Assembly (NCBI GenBank): GCA_947499145.1
Contig: CANMNB010000005.1
Location: 310,001 to 374,000, forward strand
Direction: 5' to 3'
Length of the DNA: 64,000 bases
Source of the DNA: an uncultured Arachnia sp.
Lineage (GTDB): Bacteria; Actinomycetota; Actinomycetes; Propionibacteriales; Propionibacteriaceae
The notes under the pieces: model-generated
What the model was told of the DNA's origin: nothing
Databases searched by the model: none
The model's input: only the letters and a program-made list of their open reading frames with translations
Made by a program: the position numbers and the translations under genes
Shown here: one piece after another, positions 42,779 to 50,291 of the stretch
How the letters are laid out: each line of letters begins with the position of its first letter
How positions within the stretch are numbered: the first letter of the stretch is position 1

Positions 42779-43981
42779 ATGAGCCTCAAGCTGTCACTGC
42801 TGACCCGTGAGTACCCCCCGAGCATCTATGGAGGGGCGGGTGTCCACGTCGCCCAGCTGGTGCCGCAGCTGGCCCGGCACATCGAGGTCGAGGTGCACTG
42901 CATGGGTGAGCCACGCGAGGGGGCGACCGCGCACCGGGAGGACTTCCCGCCGAACGCGAACGCCGCCCTGCGGGTGCTGGGTGCCGACCTGTCGATGGCC
43001 GCAGCCATCGGCGAGGACGTCGACGTCATCCACTCCCACACGTGGTACGCCAACATGGCCGGACACCTCGGTGGCCTGCTGCATGACGTCGCGCACGTCG
43101 TCACCTCGCACTCACTGGAGCCGCATCGCCCGTGGAAGGCCGAACAGCTCGGCGGCGGCTACGCCATCAGCTCCTGGGCCGAGAAGACGGCCTACGAGGC
43201 CGCGGACGCCGTGATCTCGGTGAGTGAGGGCATGCGTCGTGACGTGCTGGAGAGCTACCCCGGCCTCGACCCCGACCGCGTCTTCGTCGTCAAGAACGGC
43301 ATCGACACCGCCGAGTTCGCCCCCGACCCCGGGCGCGACGTCGTCGACTCCCTCGGCATGGATCCCGACCGGCCCTCGGTCGTGTTCGTCGGCCGGATCA
43401 CCCGCCAGAAGGGGTTGGTGCACCTGGTTCGCGCCGCGCGCGACTTCGACCCGGACACGCAGGTCGTCCTCCTGGCCGGAGCGCCCGACACCCCGGAGAT
43501 CGCCGCGGAGTTCCAGGAGGCCTTCGCCGACCTCCAGCAACAGCGCAGTGCCCCGGTGATCTGGGTGCAGGAAATGCTGCCCCGGGCCTCGGTCCGCCAG
43601 GTACTGACCCACGCCACGGTGTTCGCCTGCCCCAGCGTCTACGAGCCCCTGGGCATCGTGAACCTTGAGGCCATGGCCTGCGAGACGGCGGTGGTGGCGA
43701 GCGCCGTCGGGGGCATCCCGGAGGTGGTGGTCGACGGCGAGACCGGGCTCCTGGTCCCCTACGATCCCGCACGAGCCGGCGACTCCGGCGCCGTCGCCGA
43801 ATTCGAGCACACCTTCGCCGAGCGCGTGAACTCCCTCACGCGCGACCCGGCCCTGGCCGAGCGGTTTGGCAGGGCCGGCCGGCAGCGCTGCATCGACGAG
43901 TTCTCCTGGGAGAAGATCGCGGCCCAGACCATCGAGGTGTACCGCTTCGCCATCGAGCACCACCGGTCCGGTCGGGCGTAA
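42779..43981 (+). CDS. glgA: GT4 glycogen synthase / maltose-1-phosphate synthase
   Basis: A 400-aa retaining glycosyltransferase using ADP-glucose. N-terminal Rossmann domain: LLTREYPPSIYGGAGVHVAQL and VDVIHSHTWYANMAG; C-terminal domain: VVFVGRITRQKGLVHLVRAA and the donor-binding CPSVYEPLGIVNLEAMACETAVVASAVGGIPEVVVDGETGLLV (E-x7-E motif). The actinobacterial GT4 type equals mycobacterial GlgM, which makes alpha-maltose-1-phosphate from ADP-glucose and glucose-1-phosphate; that alternative name (glgM) may be more accurate. Divergent from glgC and closed by a strong terminator. Confidence 0.92.
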   Translation: MSLKLSLLTREYPPSIYGGAGVHVAQLVPQLARHIEVEVHCMGEPREGATAHREDFPPNANAALRVLGADLSMAAAIGEDVDVIHSHTWYANMAGHLGGLLHDVAHVVTSHSLEPHRPWKAEQLGGGYAISSWAEKTAYEAADAVISVSEGMRRDVLESYPGLDPDRVFVVKNGIDTAEFAPDPGRDVVDSLGMDPDRPSVVFVGRITRQKGLVHLVRAARDFDPDTQVVLLAGAPDTPEIAAEFQEAFADLQQQRSAPVIWVQEMLPRASVRQVLTHATVFACPSVYEPLGIVNLEAMACETAVVASAVGGIPEVVVDGETGLLVPYDPARAGDSGAVAEFEHTFAERVNSLTRDPALAERFGRAGRQRCIDEFSWEKIAAQTIEVYRFAIEHHRSGRA

Positions 43982-43994
43982 CGCCCCGACACGC

Positions 43995-44031
43995 AGAACC
44001 GCCCGGGACCAACGGGTTCCCGGGCGGTTCT
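43995..44031. terminator. Bidirectional terminator between glycogen synthase and DUF3117
   Basis: AGAACCGCCCGGGA (43995-44008) pairs perfectly over 14 bp with TCCCGGGCGGTTCT (44018-44031) around a 9-nt loop, 14 nt after the glycogen synthase stop and 14 nt before the DUF3117 stop. This is the strongest hairpin of its kind in the window. Confidence 0.85.
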
Positions 44032-44044
44032 CGTCGTATCGAGT

Positions 44045-44212
44045 TCAGCCCACGACGTCCTTGAGCGCGTTGAGGAGGTCGGTCGCCTCGGTGGCGTTCA
44101 TCTCCACGACGAGCCGTCCGCCGCCGTCGACCGGTACCCGCATGACAATGCCGCGACCCTCCTTCGTGACCTCCATGGGACCGTCACCCGTGCGGGGCTT
44201 CATCGCTGCCAT
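44045..44212 (-). CDS. DUF3117 small conserved protein
   Basis: A 55-aa protein read directly from the minus strand: it begins MAAMKPRTGDGPMEVTKEGR and continues through GIVMRVPVDGGGRLVVEM to end LLNALKDVVG. This is DUF3117, a very conserved actinobacterial family of unknown function. GAGG lies 8 nt before the ATG. It lies beside the glycogen genes, as in mycobacteria, and its start overlaps the end of the upstream DivIVA-like gene by 29 nt. Confidence 0.9.
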   Translation of the reverse strand: MAAMKPRTGDGPMEVTKEGRGIVMRVPVDGGGRLVVEMNATEATDLLNALKDVVG

Positions 44213-44609
44213 TTGCCGACCTCAATCCTTGAAATGTGTTCTCGGTTGACCCCATTATTCCGTATGGCGCCAAGCGGGGGCGCCGTTCGGCGCCTATTCG
44301 GTCCACGACGAGGTCGACGAGCTGCATGTCGTAGCCGCGACGTCGTACGTCGAAGCACGCCTCGCCGGGGGCCTGCGACGGGTCCCCCACCGCTGCGTCG
44401 AGCCAGGAGTCGACCTGTTCGGTGTCGTAGCCAACCGTCGCCAGCGGGATCCTGAGCCCGGCGAGGAACTCCCGGTCGACGGGCCCCTCGGGCACCCTCC
44501 CGCGTGGGCGGTCATCGACCGCCGGGGGCAACTCACCCAGTCGTCCGGTACCGGCCACGGCAGCCAGGCCGAGCACCAGCACGGCCACCACGACCACCGC
44601 CACGACCAC
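44184..44609 (-). CDS. Small membrane protein with DivIVA-like repeat
   Basis: A 141-aa protein with an N-terminal membrane helix (MVVAVVVVAVLVLGLAAVAG), then two short DivIVA-domain-like units (VPEGPVDREFLAGLRIPLATVGYDTEQVDSWL and ACFDVRRRGYDMQLVDLVVDRI). Such proteins may act in cell-pole or septum organisation; here that is inference. The GTG start lies 3 nt after the LOG-family stop, so it is co-transcribed with it and dapE. Its last 29 nt overlap DUF3117, and the final 25 or so residues look unconserved, so the true stop arrangement deserves a check. Confidence 0.65.
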   Translation of the reverse strand: MVVAVVVVAVLVLGLAAVAGTGRLGELPPAVDDRPRGRVPEGPVDREFLAGLRIPLATVGYDTEQVDSWLDAAVGDPSQAPGEACFDVRRRGYDMQLVDLVVDRIGAERRPRLAPYGIMGSTENTFQGLRSANGSDEAPHG

Positions 44610-44612
44610 GTC

Positions 44613-45341
44613 TCAAGCCCGCTTCGTCGGCTCGCCCATGGCTGCGACGGCCTCATCGATGTCGTCGGTCACGGTGACGAGTTCCAGGTCGTGCTCGGAG
44701 ATGTAGCCCCCGGCCTCGACGGTGCCGCGGATCCAGTCCATCAGCCCGCCCCAGTACTCCGTGCCGAACAGCACCACCGGGAAGTGTGTGACCTTCTTGG
44801 TCTGGATCAGGGTGAGCGCCTCGAACAGCTCATCGAAGGTGCCGAAGCCGCCCGGCATCGCGATGAAGCCCTGCGAGTACTTCAGGAACATGGTCTTTCG
44901 CGCGAAGAAGTAGCGGAAGTCGACGCCGAGCGAGACGTACTCGTTCAGGCCCTGCTCGAAGGGGAGTTCGATCCCGAGCCCGACGGAAGTGCCGCCGGCC
45001 TCCAGGGCGCCCTTGTTGCCCGCCTCCATGATCCCGGGTCCACCCCCGGTGATGACGGCGAACCCGCGCTCCACGAGGCGCCGGGCGAGGTCCTCGGTCT
45101 GCCGGTACATCGGGGCGCCGGGACGCACGCGCGCCGAGCCGAAGATGCTGACGGCGGGTTCCAGCTTGTGCAGGGCGTCGAAGCCCTCGACGAACTCCGA
45201 CTGGATGCGCAGCACCCGCCACGGGTCGTTGTGCACCCAGTCGACCTCCCGCTTGTCCAGCAGGGCCTGGTCGGCCGTCGGGGCGGACCGTTCCTTGCCC
45301 CGGAGCGTCACGTTGCCCTGGCGTCGCTTCTGGGTGGTCAT
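44613..45341 (-). CDS. LOG family protein, possible nucleoside monophosphate phosphoribohydrolase
   Basis: A 242-aa Rossmann-fold protein of the TIGR00730/LOG family. The signature PGGFGTFDELFEALT carries the catalytic arginine/glutamate-type site of cytokinin riboside 5'-monophosphate phosphoribohydrolases, with GGGPGIMEAGNKGA for phosphate binding. Related mycobacterial proteins release adenine-type bases. The N-terminal 40 residues (KRRQGNVTLRGKERSAPTADQALLDKREVDW) match the actinobacterial variant. ATGA overlap with dapE shows translational coupling. Confidence 0.88.
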   Translation of the reverse strand: MTTQKRRQGNVTLRGKERSAPTADQALLDKREVDWVHNDPWRVLRIQSEFVEGFDALHKLEPAVSIFGSARVRPGAPMYRQTEDLARRLVERGFAVITGGGPGIMEAGNKGALEAGGTSVGLGIELPFEQGLNEYVSLGVDFRYFFARKTMFLKYSQGFIAMPGGFGTFDELFEALTLIQTKKVTHFPVVLFGTEYWGGLMDWIRGTVEAGGYISEHDLELVTVTDDIDEAVAAMGEPTKRA

Positions 45342-46420
45342 GCGTTCTCCTCGTGGGTGAGCCAGCGCCGGAGGCCCGCAGCGCAGGCGTCCAGCTGGTG
45401 CGCCGGGCAGTACTCGTGGTCGGTGTGGGCGAGGGAGGGATCGCCGGGGCCGTAGTTGACCGCGGGGATGCCGAGCGCGGAGAAGCGGGCGACGTCCGTC
45501 CACCCGTACTTCGGCTTGGGTGTGGCCCCGACGCTCGTCACGAAGTCCTGAGCGATGGGACGGTCGAGACCCGGCCGGGCCGCCGGCGACATGTCGGTGA
45601 CGACGAAGTCATGGCCGTCGAACACCCGCTCCAGCTCGGCGAGCGCGTCATCGGGGGACTTGTCCGGCGCGAAGCGGTAGTTGATCTCGATACTGGCCGA
45701 CGGCGGGACGACGTTGCCGGCCACGCCGCCGGAGACGAAGACGGCGTTGAGGCCCTCCCGGTACGTCAGGCCATCGACGTCGATGTGGCGCGGCTCCCAG
45801 TCGCGCAGACGATCCAGGACGTCGGACAGGCCGTGGATCGCGTTGACGCCGAGCCAGGATCGCGCCGAGTGAGCTGCCTTGCCCTCGACCGTGATGAGGA
45901 TTCGGCAAGCCCCCTGACAGCCGCCCTCGACCTGGGCGTCGGTGGGCTCCATCAGGACCGCGAAATCGCCCTCGAGCAGCTCCGGCGAGTTGCGGGCCAG
46001 ACGTCCCAGGCCGTTGAGTTCCGCACCCACCTCCTCGTGGTCGTAGAAGACCCAAGTGATGTCGCGGTTGGGGGCATCGAGCTCTGCCGCGAGGGACAGC
46101 TGGACGGCAACACCGCCCTTCATGTCACAGGTGCCGCGGCCCACGACGTGCAGCCCGTCGGGCCCCTCCTCCAGGCTGCTGGGCAGGTTGTGCGCCACCG
46201 GGACGGTGTCCAGGTGACCCGCGATGACCACCCGGGACGGCCGCCCGAGGTGTGTCCGCGCCACCACGCAGTCGCCGTCGCGGTGGACGTCGAGATGCGG
46301 TAGCTGGCGCAGCGCGGCCTCGACGAGGTCCGCCAACTCACGCTCGTTTCCGGAGACGCTCTCGACGTCGGTGATCGCACGCAGCAGGGTCACGAGGTCG
46401 GCGGACAGGTCCAGGCTCAT
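45338..46420 (-). CDS. dapE: Succinyl-diaminopimelate desuccinylase
   Basis: A 360-aa dizinc M20 peptidase-like enzyme releasing succinate in the diaminopimelate pathway. Metal and catalytic segments: VVIAGHLDTVPVA, GRGTCDMKGGVAVQLSLAAE, FYDHEEVGAELNGLGRL with the catalytic EE pair, LMEPTDAQVEGGCQGACR, and the C-terminal SLAHTDHEYCPAHQL histidine. The ATG at 46420 is preferred (TAGGCT ends 8 nt upstream) to an in-frame GTG-type start at 46450. First gene of a three-gene operon with the LOG and DivIVA-like genes. Confidence 0.92.
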   Translation of the reverse strand: MSLDLSADLVTLLRAITDVESVSGNERELADLVEAALRQLPHLDVHRDGDCVVARTHLGRPSRVVIAGHLDTVPVAHNLPSSLEEGPDGLHVVGRGTCDMKGGVAVQLSLAAELDAPNRDITWVFYDHEEVGAELNGLGRLARNSPELLEGDFAVLMEPTDAQVEGGCQGACRILITVEGKAAHSARSWLGVNAIHGLSDVLDRLRDWEPRHIDVDGLTYREGLNAVFVSGGVAGNVVPPSASIEINYRFAPDKSPDDALAELERVFDGHDFVVTDMSPAARPGLDRPIAQDFVTSVGATPKPKYGWTDVARFSALGIPAVNYGPGDPSLAHTDHEYCPAHQLDACAAGLRRWLTHEENA

Positions 46421-46494
46421 GGCCCGTGAGCCTACCGCCCGGCCCGTCACCCCGCCCCGCCACGCGCATGGAGCGCCGAGGGTTGGCTCACAGT

Positions 46495-46536
46495 TGTGTG
46501 CGATCGTGGTTGGTCAGCCAACCAGAATCGCACACA
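46495..46536. repeat. 42-nt hairpin repeat, left copy
   Basis: TGTGTGCGAT (46495-46504) pairs perfectly with ATCGCACACA (46527-46536). Inside, a 3x3 internal loop is followed by GGTTGG (46508-46513) pairing with CCAACC (46518-46523) around a TCAG loop. A 41/42 identical copy lies at 47536-47577. This copy begins 5 nt past the DUF559 stop codon, so it could end that transcript, but there is no U-tract. Upstream GGTTGGCT (46481-46488) could pair alternatively with AGCCAACC (46516-46523). Confidence 0.9.
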
Positions 46537-46541
46537 GCCCA

Positions 46542-47468
46542 TCAGACTCGACGTCGACATCGGGGGCAGTTGCGCAGAGATCCCTCCCAACCCCGGGTGC
46601 GCAGCGCCCCAGCGACGAGAGCCGCCACCCGGCAGGGGTCGTCCACGATCGCAGGCCACGTGAACCGCAGGGTTCGGAAGCCCGCCACGACGTGCTGGTT
46701 GTCACGTTGCGCGTCGGCCCAGGCGGCCAGGCCTTGATGCCAGACCCGCCCGTCGAGCTCGATCAGGAGACCATGATCCGGGTAAGCGACGTCACTTCTG
46801 GTTCCGATACTGGCGGAGAACTGCCTCATAGAGGGCGGGAGGCGGTGGGCGCGTTCCACGTCATGGAAATAGCGCCGTTCGAGCGGACTCTCAACGCCGA
46901 CAACCACGTCCCCGAGCACTTCCAGCACCAGGCGACGGTTCCCGAGCGTGGGAAGCTGCTCGGCTTGGAGCCGCATTCGTTCAGCGGTGGTGCGCCGGGT
47001 CCCTACGGCGCCGGCCAGTATCCTCACCGCCTCCGCTTCGGGGACCATGCCGCACAGTTCGAGAGCGGCCCGCTCAATCTTCAGGCGTGGCGGACAGCCG
47101 GTGCCGAGCCGCTCACCCCGCCTGAATCTCCACGGTCCTGAGCCACGCCGCACCTGCGACGTGGACCACACGTCGATGGTGGTCGGTTGCGGACACAGTC
47201 CCCACAGGTGCGCCGCCGCCGCTCCCCCGAGGACACCACCTGTCGCCTGGAGCACGCCGGCCCAGGCCCACCCGAGCCACTCGGGAGCATCCGAGGTGGC
47301 GAGAACGCCGGGAGCGATCCCATGCCAGTGGCCGTCGCGGCGAAGGCGGCGAGTCGCCTGCCGCGTGACACCGTGCGCCGCGGCCTGACTCACGGAGAAC
47401 ACGCCACCCTGCCGGGCGGCGAGCTTTCTCAGCCGGTCGGGAATGGCGATGCTCGCATACACACCCAC
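46542..47468 (-). CDS. AbiEi-type winged-helix protein with C-terminal DUF559 nuclease-like domain
   Basis: A 308-aa protein. Residues about 10-60 (LAARQGGVFSVSQAAAHGVTRQATRRLRRDGHW) resemble the winged helix of AbiEi antitoxin-type proteins. Residues about 190-293 fit the DUF559/Vsr-like restriction-endonuclease fold: ESPLERRYFHD, then SDVAYPDHGLLIELDGRVWH with likely active-site D226, E237 and D239. The tail ends with a CPRC pair (301-304). It may bind and cut DNA; whether it is an antitoxin, defence nuclease or selfish element is unknown. No toxin gene is adjacent. It stands alone between two nearly identical hairpin repeats. The GTG start is tentative. Confidence 0.72.
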   Translation of the reverse strand: MGVYASIAIPDRLRKLAARQGGVFSVSQAAAHGVTRQATRRLRRDGHWHGIAPGVLATSDAPEWLGWAWAGVLQATGGVLGGAAAAHLWGLCPQPTTIDVWSTSQVRRGSGPWRFRRGERLGTGCPPRLKIERAALELCGMVPEAEAVRILAGAVGTRRTTAERMRLQAEQLPTLGNRRLVLEVLGDVVVGVESPLERRYFHDVERAHRLPPSMRQFSASIGTRSDVAYPDHGLLIELDGRVWHQGLAAWADAQRDNQHVVAGFRTLRFTWPAIVDDPCRVAALVAGALRTRGWEGSLRNCPRCRRRV

Positions 47469-47535
47469 ACTGTGTGTCTGCCGGACCCATGATCACCGCC
47501 CGTGGGTCGTCCCTGTGGAGAACCAGGACCGAGAG

Positions 47536-47577
47536 TGTGTGCGATCGTGGTTGGTCAGCCAACCAGAATCGCACACG
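47536..47577. repeat. 42-nt hairpin repeat, right copy
   Basis: Identical to the left copy at 46495-46536 except for the last base; the 9-bp outer stem GTGTGCGAT/ATCGCACAC and the GGTTGG/CCAACC inner stem are conserved. Weak similarity continues a further 12-14 nt on one side only (GCCC..GACTC), the side that contains the DUF559 stop codon in the left copy. It lies 22 nt past the acyl-CoA oxidase stop. Confidence 0.9.
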
Positions 47578-47599
47578 CCCTCCGACTCTGCGGTGTGCC

Positions 47600-49552
47600 T
47601 CAGGCCGAGAGCCGGTGTGGTTCCGCGTCGACCAGCGCCGCGGTGTCGCTCGGCTCGAGCATGGCCGAGTTCAGCCACTCCTCCGGGATGCCGAGGCCCT
47701 CGACGAGTTCGAGTGCCTTGTCGCGCAGCTCCAGACACAGCTGGTCGACGGCCTCGCGGACCGCCTTGCTCCGGGCGCTGTCCATCCGGTTGTGCTCCAG
47801 GTACCACGCCCTGTTCTCCTCGATGGTGGCCAGCGCGTAGAGGTCGCACACCTTGATCAGGATCGAGCGGATGTAGTCGTCCTGCGTCTCGGAGATGCCC
47901 TCGACGAAGGCCTCGAGCACAATGCGATCGGTGTGGGCCCTGGCTGCCTCGAGCATGTGCTCCTGGAGCGGGTTGACGGCGGCGAACGCCTCGTCCTTCG
48001 GGACCTTCGCGACCGCCCGCATCCGACGGGCGAGGCCCTCGACGACGTGGCGCTCACGCTCCTCCAGCATCTCGATGTGCCAGCCACGGGCGCGCAGCTT
48101 CTCGGACTCGGGCTTCAGCTTGGCGCCGGCGACGAGACGCTTGATGGTTGCCCCCGCCGCGGTGCGCTCCATGAACTGGCCACCGAGCATCTTGGCGGTG
48201 GCCTGGGCGGTGCCCCGCAGGTCCATGTCCCCCCACGTCTTCTTGTAGTCCAGCAGCAACGCCTTGGCCACGAGCTGCATCAGCACGGTGTTGTCGCCCT
48301 CGAACGTGGCGAAGACGTCGGCGTCCTGGCGTAGCAGGGTGATCCCGTTCTCGCTCATGTAGCCCGCGCCGCCGCAGGACTCGCGCGCCACCTGGATGGT
48401 GTCGTTGGCCCAGCGGGTCAGCAGGACCTTGAGGCCGGCCGCACGCGTCTCCAGTTCGCGCGCCGCCGCAGGCTCGGAGCCCTGGGCGTCGTGGACGCGC
48501 TGCAGGTGCCGCGTGACTTCGTTGATGGCGAAGCCGTAGGCGTACGCGCGGGCCACGTTCGGCATCAGCTTGCGCTGGTGGGTCTGGTAGTCCAGCAGCG
48601 TGACCTCCTCCCCCAGCCCGGGCTTGCGGAACTGGGTGCGCTGCAGCCCGTAGCGCACGGCGATGCTGAGCGCCTTGCGGGTGGCCATCGCGGCCCCACC
48701 GGCGACGCAGATGCGACCCCGCACGAGGGTGCCGAGCATGGTGAAGAAGCGGGCGTTCTTGCTCTCGATCGGCGAGCGGTAGCGGCCCTCGTCGTCGACG
48801 CCGCCGTAGCGGTCGAGCAGCATCCGCCGCGGCACCCGCACGTGCTCGAACGCAATCGTGCCGTTGTCCACGCCCAGCAGGCCGCCCTTGTGCCCGTGGT
48901 CGCCGGTCGTGATGCCCGGCAGGTCGTTCAGCTCCTCGTCACGGATCGGCACCAGGACCGCGTGCACGCCGTGGTTCTCCCCGTCCACGAGCAGTTGGCC
49001 GAAGACGACGGCCATCTTGCCGTGCTTCGCCGCGTTGCCGATGTAGGCCTTGCGAGCCTGCGGGTGCGGCGTGTGGACCTCGTACTCGTCGGTCTCGGCC
49101 ACGTAGGTGATCGTCGTTTCGACGGACTGCACGTCGGACCCGTGGCCGAGCTCGGTCATGGCGAAGCAACCGGTGAGTCGGCACGAGATGATGTCGTCGA
49201 TGAACGTGGTGTGGTGCCACCCGTTGCCCAGGTTGGAGACCGCTCCACCGAACAGGCCGTGCTGGACGCCGGACTTGATGTTGAGGGACAGGTCTCCCAT
49301 CGCGAGCATCTCGAAGTGGGCGACGGACTCCGCGACGGTGCCCTCGTGCCCCGGGAATCCGACGACGCCGAAGCCGCGGTCCGCGAGCGCCACGAGTCTG
49401 TCGAGCGCCCACTCGCGCGCCTCGTCCATGGCCATGGCCGGGTCGCGTACCAGGTCAGCAGCACCGAGTTCGTTGCGCAGCATCTCCTTGGTCTCGTGGT
49501 GCGGTCCGTCGAGCGCAGCCTTGAGGCCTTGTCCGGTGGGGGTGATCATCAT
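47600..49552 (-). CDS. Acyl-CoA oxidase/dehydrogenase family protein
   Basis: A 650-aa flavoenzyme for the first step of fatty-acid beta-oxidation. The middle domain has GCFAMTELGHGSDVQSVETTITY, and ESCGGAGYMSENGITLLRQDADVFATFEGDNTVLMQLVAKALL matches the acyl-CoA oxidase family; the C-terminal 150 residues form the extra ACOX helical domain, so it is longer than a plain acyl-CoA dehydrogenase (about 400 aa). Oxidase versus dehydrogenase activity cannot be told from sequence alone. GAAGGG lies about 5 nt before the ATG pair at 49552. Upstream on the same strand is the TetR gene, the likely regulator. Confidence 0.88.
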   Translation of the reverse strand: MMITPTGQGLKAALDGPHHETKEMLRNELGAADLVRDPAMAMDEAREWALDRLVALADRGFGVVGFPGHEGTVAESVAHFEMLAMGDLSLNIKSGVQHGLFGGAVSNLGNGWHHTTFIDDIISCRLTGCFAMTELGHGSDVQSVETTITYVAETDEYEVHTPHPQARKAYIGNAAKHGKMAVVFGQLLVDGENHGVHAVLVPIRDEELNDLPGITTGDHGHKGGLLGVDNGTIAFEHVRVPRRMLLDRYGGVDDEGRYRSPIESKNARFFTMLGTLVRGRICVAGGAAMATRKALSIAVRYGLQRTQFRKPGLGEEVTLLDYQTHQRKLMPNVARAYAYGFAINEVTRHLQRVHDAQGSEPAAARELETRAAGLKVLLTRWANDTIQVARESCGGAGYMSENGITLLRQDADVFATFEGDNTVLMQLVAKALLLDYKKTWGDMDLRGTAQATAKMLGGQFMERTAAGATIKRLVAGAKLKPESEKLRARGWHIEMLEERERHVVEGLARRMRAVAKVPKDEAFAAVNPLQEHMLEAARAHTDRIVLEAFVEGISETQDDYIRSILIKVCDLYALATIEENRAWYLEHNRMDSARSKAVREAVDQLCLELRDKALELVEGLGIPEEWLNSAMLEPSDTAALVDAEPHRLSA

Positions 49553-49578
49553 TGAATCCCTTCGCATGGTGTGTGGGG

Positions 49579-50214
49579 TCAGGTCGTTGTCTGGTGGTCG
49601 AACGCGGGGTCGAAGAGGCGTGCGGCGAACTCGACGATGTCCGCGCGGGGACGCTGGTGGCCGGTGGTGATCCACTTGTCCGCGATCGCCCACACGAAGC
49701 CCACGACGCCGTGTCCCCAGGTGTTGGCCGGGCGGGGGTCCATCCCCTGCGCCCGGAGCCAGGCCCGGAACGCCTCGGCCACCTCGTTGCCGATGCGGCC
49801 GGTGATCGAGGTGACGGGATCGGTGACCGGGTCGTCGCCCAGCGGGCGGGTGACGACGAACTGGTAGATCTCGGGATCCCGTTCGACCAGGGCCAGGTAA
49901 GTGTCGGTGAGGCGTCTCACGAGTTCCGCCGGCTCCAGCTCCCCCGGGGTGTGGAGCTTGTCGGCGAGGTTCGACCAGATGAACTCGTGGACCGATTCGA
50001 CGATGGCGGTGTAGAGGCCGGTCCGCCCGCCGAAGTGGCGGTAGATCACCGTCTTCGACGTGCCCGCCTCCGAGGCGAGCTCGTCCATGCCGATGCCGGG
50101 ACCGTGCTTGCGGATGGCGCGCAGCGCCGATTCCACCAGTTCCCGGCGCCGCTGGGCGTTGTGGTCGGCCCATCGGGTGGCACGGCCGTCGACCAGCTGC
50201 TCTGCTGCGTTCAC
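49579..50214 (-). CDS. TetR family regulator of the fatty-acid block
   Basis: A 211-aa TetR-type repressor. HTH: ELVESALRAIRKHGPGIGMDELASEAGTSKTVIYRHFGGRTGLYTAI; the C-terminal ligand domain (about 75-200) is helical. Given its place between an acyl-CoA oxidase gene and the divergent thiolase/reductase/dehydratase operon, acyl-CoA is the likely ligand. The GTG at 50214 is chosen because TACTGT (50227-50222) ends 7 nt before it. Confidence 0.88.
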   Translation of the reverse strand: MNAAEQLVDGRATRWADHNAQRRRELVESALRAIRKHGPGIGMDELASEAGTSKTVIYRHFGGRTGLYTAIVESVHEFIWSNLADKLHTPGELEPAELVRRLTDTYLALVERDPEIYQFVVTRPLGDDPVTDPVTSITGRIGNEVAEAFRAWLRAQGMDPRPANTWGHGVVGFVWAIADKWITTGHQRPRADIVEFAARLFDPAFDHQTTT

Positions 50215-50221
50215 GAAACCA

Positions 50222-50254
50222 ACAGTACCGCACACTTTCAGTACCTGCTACCGT
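50222..50254. promoter_or_regulatory. Divergent promoter region with CAGTACC direct repeats
   Basis: The minus-strand -10 TACTGT (50227-50222) gives a leaderless TetR transcript. CAGTACC occurs twice (50223-50229 and 50239-50245), 16 bp apart, one copy overlapping that -10 box, and TACCGT (50249-50254) may be the -10 for the thiolase gene. This is a likely TetR operator. Confidence 0.45.
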
Positions 50255-50291
50255 GGGTACCAACAATTTCTCTCCCGGGAGGTACAACGAC

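Noticed and set aside
46542-47468. Complete AbiE toxin-antitoxin pair
   Set aside because: No AbiEii-type nucleotidyltransferase toxin gene is next to the AbiEi-like gene.
46495-47577. Insertion sequence with terminal inverted repeats
   Set aside because: The two copies are each palindromic and the gene between is not a transposase; no target-site duplication could be identified.
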